Source: an uncultured Bacilli bacterium
GTDB lineage: Bacteria; Bacillota_I; Bacilli_A; RF39; UBA660
Assembly: GCA_947624095.1 (NCBI GenBank)
Contig: CANQIR010000020.1
Span: forward strand, 1-12,126
DNA length: 12,126 bases
Direction of reading: 5' to 3'
A program made the translations under genes and the position numbers. Under the pieces are notes generated by a model, which saw only the letters and a program-made list of their open reading frames with translations, was not told the origin of the DNA and did not search any database. This document shows, in pieces, positions 8,112-12,126 of the stretch. Position 1 is the first letter of the stretch. Every line of letters begins with the position of its first letter.

Positions 8112-8830
8112 TGAATAATTACGAGTATCTAAAAAAATATTCCCCTAAGTCTAAACTCCAAGAAAATCTTAAACGTTTAGCAGCTGGAGAACCAGTTCAG
8201 TATATATTAGGAACTACTAACTTTTATGGTTACGATTTCTATGTTAATAACTCTGTACTTATCCCCAGGTTTGAAACCGAAGGCTTAGTCGAAAAAACTA
8301 TTAATTATTTAAAAGAATCTAATCTAAAAAATCCCAATATCTTAGATATCGGTACCGGTAGTGGCTGCATTGCTATCACTTTAAAAAAAGAACTCGAATG
8401 TAATGTTACTGCTATTGATATCTCTAAAGAAGCTTTAGAAGTTGCTAAGAAAAACGCTAAACTTAATAATGTCCAAATAAATTTTATTAATAGTGATTTA
8501 TTTACCAATGTAACTGAAAAATTTGCAGTAATTATTAGTAATCCACCTTATGTTGCCTATGAAGATGAAGTAGAAGACATCGTTAAGGATAATGAACCAG
8601 CTATCGCTTTATATGCCGATAATCACGGCATAGCTATTTATGAAAGAATATTTAAGGAAGCTAAAAATTATCTAAAACCCCAAAGTTTAATTGCTTTAGA
8701 AATAGGAGCTTATCAAAAAAAGGCTTTAACAGAATTAGTTTGCAAATATTTTCCTAATTCTAAATATATTTTCCATACTGATTTAGCTAATAAAGATCGT
8801 TATTTATTTATCTTTAATAATTTTGTATAA
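8111..8830 (+). CDS. prmC: Release factor glutamine methyltransferase, short N-terminus
   Basis: Transfers a methyl group from S-adenosylmethionine to the Gln of the GGQ motif in release factors. The SAM-binding motif I is DIGTGSG at 79-85 and the substrate-glutamine motif is NPPY at 144-147. The linker RLAAGEPVQYILG and the IPRFETEGLV block (51-60; usually PRPETE) are also typical. At 239 aa it is about 45-50 residues shorter than the 280-290 usual for the family; the loss is in the N-terminal helical domain that helps grip the release factor. An in-frame TGA at 8099-8101 rules out a longer start. ATG overlaps the prfA stop (TAATG), with AAGG at 8101-8104 as ribosome site. A hairpin follows the stop. 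Confidence 0.93.
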   Translation: MNNYEYLKKYSPKSKLQENLKRLAAGEPVQYILGTTNFYGYDFYVNNSVLIPRFETEGLVEKTINYLKESNLKNPNILDIGTGSGCIAITLKKELECNVTAIDISKEALEVAKKNAKLNNVQINFINSDLFTNVTEKFAVIISNPPYVAYEDEVEDIVKDNEPAIALYADNHGIAIYERIFKEAKNYLKPQSLIALEIGAYQKKALTELVCKYFPNSKYIFHTDLANKDRYLFIFNNFV

Positions 8831-8836
8831 AAACTT

Positions 8837-8871
8837 AAAATATCACTCATTATAAAGTAGGTGATATTTTT
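8837..8871 (+). terminator. Terminator-like hairpin that contains the spoIIR ribosome site
   Basis: AAAATATCAC (8837-8846) pairs perfectly with GTGATATTTT (8861-8870), with a possible extra T-G pair (8847/8860), around a 12-nt loop, ending in TTTTT. The Shine-Dalgarno of spoIIR, AGGTGAT (8859-8865), lies in the loop edge and right arm. The stem is A/T-rich with only two C-G pairs, so termination would be weak. Folding would both attenuate read-through from prmC and hide the spoIIR ribosome site. Pairing is seen; the effect is inferred. Confidence 0.6.
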
Positions 8872-8873
8872 AA

Positions 8874-9383
8874 ATGAAAAAAATTGTAATCATATTAGCT
8901 ATCTTAACTATAATTTTAATAAGTCGTACTTCTCAAGATGAAATAATAATTCCCGATAATGCTATCCGTTTTCGAATTATTGCCAATAGTAATAGCGTTA
9001 TCGACCAAACTACCAAAATGCAAATTGCTCACGATTTATACCCTGAATTAATTAAAACCACCCAAAATGTCAATAGCGTAACTGAAGCCCGTGCCCAAAT
9101 CCAAGCTAGCGAACAAACCCTAAAACCCATTATCGAAAAATATACTACAGATTATCAAATTAATTATGGTAATAACTATTTCCCAACTAAAGAATTTAAA
9201 GGTGTAACCTATGCTGCTGGCGATTACGAATCATTAGTAATATCTTTAGGTCAAGCCAAAGGCGATAATTGGTGGTGCGTTCTCTTCCCTCCTCTATGTC
9301 TTTTAGAAGCCGAAAATAATAATACAGATGATGTAACCTATCAATTATATACTAAAGAAATCTTAAAAAAATATATGCAATAA
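8874..9383 (+). CDS. spoIIR: Stage II sporulation protein R, forespore-to-mother-cell signal
   Basis: SpoIIR is made in the forespore, exported, and triggers SpoIIGA to cleave pro-sigma-E in the mother cell. The 169-aa protein has an N-terminal export helix at about 3-17, then the family hallmarks IRFRIIANSNS (31-41), FPTKEFKGVTYAAGDYES (103-120) and GDNWWCVLFPPLC (130-142). Length fits the shorter members of the family. ATG at 8874 is 8 nt after AGGTGAT, a 7-base perfect match to the end of 16S rRNA, but that site lies in a hairpin. In Bacillus subtilis the gene is under sigma-F; GTATA at 8825-8829 fits a sigma-F -35, but no matching -10 was found. It is the only dedicated sporulation gene in the window, lying between prmC and mntP as in Bacillus. 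Confidence 0.95.
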   Translation: MKKIVIILAILTIILISRTSQDEIIIPDNAIRFRIIANSNSVIDQTTKMQIAHDLYPELIKTTQNVNSVTEARAQIQASEQTLKPIIEKYTTDYQINYGNNYFPTKEFKGVTYAAGDYESLVISLGQAKGDNWWCVLFPPLCLLEAENNNTDDVTYQLYTKEILKKYMQ

Positions 9384-9386
9384 TTT

Positions 9387-9422
9387 AAGCCTTCTTAATA
9401 CAATTTATTAGGAGGCTTTTTT
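9387..9422 (+). terminator. Strong terminator-like hairpin that contains the mntP ribosome site
   Basis: AAGCCTTCT (9387-9395) pairs with AGGAGGCTT (9410-9418) over 9 bp with one T-G pair; four more pairs (9397-9400 with 9406-9409) close a 5-nt loop past one bulged T. Six T residues (9417-9422) follow, and the mntP ATG begins at the very next base. The mntP Shine-Dalgarno AGGAGG (9410-9415) is entirely inside the right arm. It has all features of an intrinsic terminator for spoIIR yet also the complete start signal of mntP. Confidence 0.8.
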
Positions 9423-9956
9423 ATGCGTGAATTAGCTAGTCTTTTACTTATTGGCATTGGTTTAAGTATGGATACTTTCTCTATCTCTCTATCTATTGGA
9501 GCTTTAAATATCGTTAAAAATGAAACTAAATATATTAGTCTTCTAGTTGGTATTATGCACTTTTTTATGCCCTTATTAGGTTTATTGTTAGGTAGTAAAA
9601 TGATAACTAACTTCAATATTAATTCTAACTACTTATTAAGTGTTATTCTTATAGTTCTCGCTATAAAATTATTAATCGATTATTTTAAAGATGAAGAAAT
9701 TAATATTGAATTAAATTTCTCTGGAATTTTCCTCTTTGCTATCGCCGTCAGTCTAGATTCCTTTTCTACTGGCTTAGGTCTTCCAGCTATCACTCATAAT
9801 GTGTTCCTCGCTACTACTATATTCTCCTTATGTAGTTTTTCCTTCACCTATTTAGGTTTAACAATTGGTAAATATACCGAAGATAAAATAGGTAAATATG
9901 CTACCATACTAGGTATAATTCTTCTTTTAGCCACTGCTATCCTCCATTTAATGTAA
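9423..9956 (+). CDS. mntP: MntP-family manganese efflux membrane protein
   Basis: MntP (DUF204) exports Mn2+ from the cytosol. The 177-aa protein consists of two homologous halves of three membrane helices each. The key acidic residues occur at equivalent places: Asp17 in GLSMDTFSISL and Asp112 in AVSLDSFSTGLG. Length is near the usual 180-190. The related sporulation protein YtaF shares the fold, but the length and the spoIIR-side position, matching ywlD/mntP of Bacillus subtilis, favour MntP. ATG is 7 nt after AGGAGG, which lies in a hairpin. No yybP-ykoY manganese riboswitch is visible; the 39-nt gap after spoIIR is too short for one. It is followed by the murA promoter, so it probably ends the run, although no terminator hairpin follows it. 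Confidence 0.87.
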   Translation: MRELASLLLIGIGLSMDTFSISLSIGALNIVKNETKYISLLVGIMHFFMPLLGLLLGSKMITNFNINSNYLLSVILIVLAIKLLIDYFKDEEINIELNFSGIFLFAIAVSLDSFSTGLGLPAITHNVFLATTIFSLCSFSFTYLGLTIGKYTEDKIGKYATILGIILLLATAILHLM

Positions 9957-9960
9957 ATAT

Positions 9961-10002
9961 TTGACTTCATAGATTGACTTTCCAAATCTTCCATTATATA
10001 GT
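9961..10002 (+). promoter_or_regulatory. Sigma-A promoter of murA with a direct repeat at the -35
   Basis: TTGACT at 9974-9979 and TATAGT at 9997-10002, each one mismatch from consensus, are separated by exactly 17 nt. Transcription should start near 10009, leaving a leader of about 70 nt. The heptamer TTGACTT occurs twice, at 9961-9967 and 9974-9980; only the second has a matching -10, so the first may be a duplicated box or part of an operator. Confidence 0.75.
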
Positions 10003-10047
10003 TAAAGTGGAATCACAAATTATTAATTTAAGCATGGAATATATTAA

Positions 10048-10062
10048 AGGAGTCTTCCTCCT
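10048..10062 (+). promoter_or_regulatory. Small hairpin with SD-like and anti-SD-like arms in the murA leader
   Basis: AGGAG (10048-10052) pairs with CTCCT (10058-10062) around TCTTC, directly before the true ribosome site AAAGGA (10063-10068). The CTCCT arm resembles the anti-Shine-Dalgarno and might instead pair weakly with the true site. The stem is only 5 bp, so this is a candidate only. Confidence 0.3.
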
Positions 10063-10078
10063 AAAGGATAGTGAACTT

Positions 10079-11335
10079 ATGAAAAGAATGATTATTGAAG
10101 GTGGCCATCAACTAACTGGCACAATTCCCATTAGTGGCGCCAAGAACAGCGCTGTTGCGCTTATACCTGCCTCTATTTTATGTGACGAAGAAGTAAGAAT
10201 TGACAATGTCCCCAATATATCTGATATAGCAGCCTTAGAAGAGATATTAGAATATCTAGGAGCTTCTATAAGTAAAGAAGATAATAGTATAATTATCAAT
10301 AGCCGAAATATCGATAATAAAGAAATTCCCGAAAGTATTTCTAAAAAATTAAGAGCTTCTTATTACTTTATGTCATCTTTATTAGGAAAATATAAAAAAG
10401 TTGAAATGTATTTTCCCGGCGGTTGCAATATTGGTGCAAGACCAATCGACCAGACTTTAAAAGGCTACCGCGCTCTAGGGGCCACGGTTATTGAAGAAGG
10501 TAATAAATATACAATTTATGCTGACGAATTAAAAGGAGCTAGAGTTTATCTAGATATGCCAAGTGTTGGGGCCACTGTTAATACCCTTCTAGCTAGTGTT
10601 AAAGCTACTGGAAAAACAGTCATTGAAAATGCTGCTAAAGAACCAGAAATAGTTAATATAGCTACATTTTTAAATAATATGGGAGCTAAAATAAGTGGTG
10701 CTGGAACTAGTAAAATAACTATTACTGGTGTTCCATATCTTCATAGTGCTACTATTGAAACCATCCCTGATCGTATTGAAGCCGGTACTTATGTTATCGC
10801 TGGTGCTTTAATTGGTAATAATCTTTGTATCAATAATATTATTCCTGAACATATTGATGCTTTAATTAATAAATTAAAAGAAATGGGCGTCAATATGACA
10901 ATTAATGATGACAATATAATCATCAGCCAAACTGCTAATTTAAAACCTATTAATGTAAAAACACTAGGTTATCCCGGCTTTGCTACTGACTTACAACAAC
11001 CATTTACTGCATTATTAACTCAGTGTAAGGGAACCTCTATCGTCGAAGAAACTATTTACGAAAGCCGTATGGGTCATATTCCATATCTAAATTCCTTAGG
11101 TGCTAACATTACAGGAACTAATCGTTTAGCAAAAATAACTGGTCCATCGCTTTTAAAAGGAACAACTGTTACAGCAACCGACTTACGAGCTGGCGCTTGT
11201 ATGGTTCTAGCTGGCTTAATCGCCGAAGGCCAAACTATTGTTGAAGATGTTGACCATATCTTAAGAGGCTATGAAAATATCGTCGAAAAATTAACCAATG
11301 TTGGTGCTAAAATAACCATCGAAGAAATAAAATAG
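10079..11335 (+). CDS. murA: UDP-N-acetylglucosamine 1-carboxyvinyltransferase
   Basis: Catalyses the first committed step of peptidoglycan precursor synthesis, adding enolpyruvate from PEP to UDP-GlcNAc in the cytosol. The 418-aa length is typical. Conserved residues present include Lys22 in SGAKN, Arg92 in LRASYYFMSS, the catalytic Cys116 in PGGCNIGARP, Asp304 in PGFATDLQQPF and Arg396 in ILRGYENI. Cys116 is the residue alkylated by fosfomycin in this family, so intrinsic resistance by Cys-to-Asp change is not present. ATG at 10079 is chosen because AAAGGA (10063-10068) lies 10 nt upstream and the protein then begins a few residues before the family-typical GG. A longer reading from TTG at 9974 is wrong since that TTG is the promoter -35. 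Whether it is the MurAA or MurAB (MurZ) paralogue cannot be decided. The TAG stop lies in the terminator stem. Confidence 0.96.
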   Translation: MKRMIIEGGHQLTGTIPISGAKNSAVALIPASILCDEEVRIDNVPNISDIAALEEILEYLGASISKEDNSIIINSRNIDNKEIPESISKKLRASYYFMSSLLGKYKKVEMYFPGGCNIGARPIDQTLKGYRALGATVIEEGNKYTIYADELKGARVYLDMPSVGATVNTLLASVKATGKTVIENAAKEPEIVNIATFLNNMGAKISGAGTSKITITGVPYLHSATIETIPDRIEAGTYVIAGALIGNNLCINNIIPEHIDALINKLKEMGVNMTINDDNIIISQTANLKPINVKTLGYPGFATDLQQPFTALLTQCKGTSIVEETIYESRMGHIPYLNSLGANITGTNRLAKITGPSLLKGTTVTATDLRAGACMVLAGLIAEGQTIVEDVDHILRGYENIVEKLTNVGAKITIEEIK

Positions 11336-11355
11336 TAGAGTAATCTACTTTTTTT
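11334..11355 (+). terminator. Intrinsic terminator of murA
   Basis: AGTAGA (11334-11339) pairs with TCTACT (11344-11349) around a GTAA tetraloop of the stable GNRA class, followed by a run of seven T (11349-11355). The last two bases of the murA TAG stop open the stem. The stem is short at 6 bp but the T-run is strong. Confidence 0.75.
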
Positions 11356-11367
11356 AATGGTGATATT

Positions 11368-12024
11368 ATGAAAAAACTCTTTTTATTAATCCTTTTAATC
11401 CTCATAGTTTTTATTACGTATAAATTAACTTATCATAATGATAAAACTATTCTTATTGTTACTGACAGCTTCACTTCCGGAATAAGTGATAAAAAAATAG
11501 CATATAATTTTACTGACGAGTTAATAAGTCAAAATCCTAATACTAAATTTCAAGTTCTTCAAACGCATAATTTTCATCTTAATGATTTTCAAAATGCTAT
11601 CAACAATAACGAAGAACTACTATCCACCAAAGCTCAACATTTGTTGAAAGAATCCAAGTATATCATCCTCTCTATCGGTTTAGAAGAAATAATTAGTCAA
11701 AATGAAGCTAAAGTAAATATAGAAGACATCATTAACAATTTTCTTACCGATTATCAACAACTAATCACCACAATCAAGCAATATAACAAAAATATTCTTC
11801 TAATCAACTATTATCAAATTCCTAATTTCGATACTATGTTAATAAATAATGAGTTATCCACTATTGCCACTCAAGAACAAGTAAAAATTCTTGATATTTC
11901 CTCTCTTCCATCAAGTGATAACTTTCTTACTTATGAAAATCAACTCGTCTTATCGTCAAAAGTCAACAATTTTCTCTCAGAAAACAACCTACTGTTAAGA
12001 TTTTTTAGAAATGTCAGTTTTTAA
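11368..12024 (+). CDS. Membrane-anchored protein resembling a degenerate SGNH hydrolase
   Basis: Not firmly recognised. The 218-aa protein has an N-terminal helix at about 3-19 acting as signal or anchor, then an alpha/beta pattern of about 195 residues outside the membrane. The order of strands suits an SGNH/GDSL hydrolase: ILIVTDSFTSG (28-38) where GDS would be, YIILSIGLEEI (98-108) where the SIGxND block would be, and NILLINYYQIP (142-152) as the next strand. Ser34 remains, but the Gly and Asn oxyanion residues and the C-terminal DxxH pair (Asp184 has no His partner) are not seen, so it may be a non-catalytic relative; this is inference. ATG is preceded by GGTGAT (11359-11364) at only 3 nt from the last base. 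It follows the murA terminator, so it needs read-through or an unseen promoter. Confidence 0.7.
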   Translation: MKKLFLLILLILIVFITYKLTYHNDKTILIVTDSFTSGISDKKIAYNFTDELISQNPNTKFQVLQTHNFHLNDFQNAINNNEELLSTKAQHLLKESKYIILSIGLEEIISQNEAKVNIEDIINNFLTDYQQLITTIKQYNKNILLINYYQIPNFDTMLINNELSTIATQEQVKILDISSLPSSDNFLTYENQLVLSSKVNNFLSENNLLLRFFRNVSF

Positions 12025-12039
12025 TTAATTGATAGGTAA

Positions 12040-12062
12040 CAAACAAAGGCAAGCTTTGTTTG
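12040..12062. repeat. Perfect 9-bp inverted repeat in the final gene-free stretch
   Basis: CAAACAAAG (12040-12048) pairs with CTTTGTTTG (12054-12062) around a GCAAG loop. Neither strand has a T-run straight after it, so it is not a standard terminator, although it sits 16 nt after the last stop and may end that transcript. In the rest of 12025-12126 no gene, promoter or repeat was recognised. A - strand reading of 12091-12124 gives an open frame running in from beyond the right edge and ending at TAG, which is too short to judge. Confidence 0.45.
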
Positions 12063-12126
12063 AAATAAAAAATTGTAGTTAATGAAATCTAAAAAGCAAG
12101 GGTCAAGATAAACTCAACTTCGTCTC

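Noticed and set aside
8825..8856. Sigma-F promoter for spoIIR
   Set aside because: GTATA (8825-8829) fits a sigma-F -35, but no GGnnAnAnT-like -10 occurs at 14-16 nt.
9384..9422. yybP-ykoY manganese riboswitch before mntP
   Set aside because: The gap is 39 nt and fully used by the terminator-like hairpin.
9974..10078. TTG at 9974 or ATG at 10034 as the murA start
   Set aside because: TTG is the promoter -35; ATG at 10034 has no ribosome site; the family begins just before the GG reached from ATG 10079.
12025..12126. Insertion sequence or attachment site at the right end
   Set aside because: No transposase, target duplication or terminal repeat pair can be shown within the window.

Overview
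This is an AT-rich window (roughly 30% G+C by eye) with dense, mostly co-oriented genes that use the standard bacterial code: TGA is a stop at 4863-4865 and Trp is TGG. It carries the RNA polymerase delta subunit (typical of Bacilli), the sporulation signal gene spoIIR, a class A penicillin-binding protein and murA. Together these point to a spore-forming or recently spore-forming, cell-walled Bacillota of class Bacilli, plausibly an uncultured gut lineage. The species cannot be named from the sequence.

Region 1 (1-2461, + strand) is a three-gene operon of single-pass membrane proteins. Two are tandem paralogues with an N-terminal zinc ribbon, one membrane helix, a low-complexity linker and an outer domain bracketed by exactly two cysteines. 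The third is a short YbbR/CdaR-like protein. It converges on region 2 at a perfect 11-bp terminator stem that contains the stop codons of both flanking genes.

Region 2 (2458-4419, - strand) is a bifunctional class A PBP (glycosyltransferase plus transpeptidase). The 104-bp gap to region 3 holds divergent promoter candidates.

Region 3 (4524-9956, + strand) is a compact housekeeping run: ywiB-like DUF1934, argS, rpoE (delta), prfA, prmC, spoIIR, mntP. As I recall the Bacillus subtilis map, it keeps the order and orientation of the ywiB-argS-rpoE ... prfA-prmC-spoIIR ... mntP segment, with the genes between blocks missing. The run covers arginyl-tRNA charging, transcription, translation termination and release-factor methylation, forespore-to-mother-cell signalling, and manganese export. 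The two gaps around spoIIR are each filled by a terminator-like hairpin whose 3' arm contains the Shine-Dalgarno sequence of the next gene. This is the most unusual regulatory layout in the window.

Region 4 (9957-12126, + strand) has murA behind its own good sigma-A promoter, a strong terminator, and then a membrane-anchored protein resembling a degenerate SGNH hydrolase. The last ~100 bp hold a hairpin and no supported gene. No tRNA, rRNA, CRISPR array, transposase or prophage gene was seen. The only stretches without a gene are under 130 bp.
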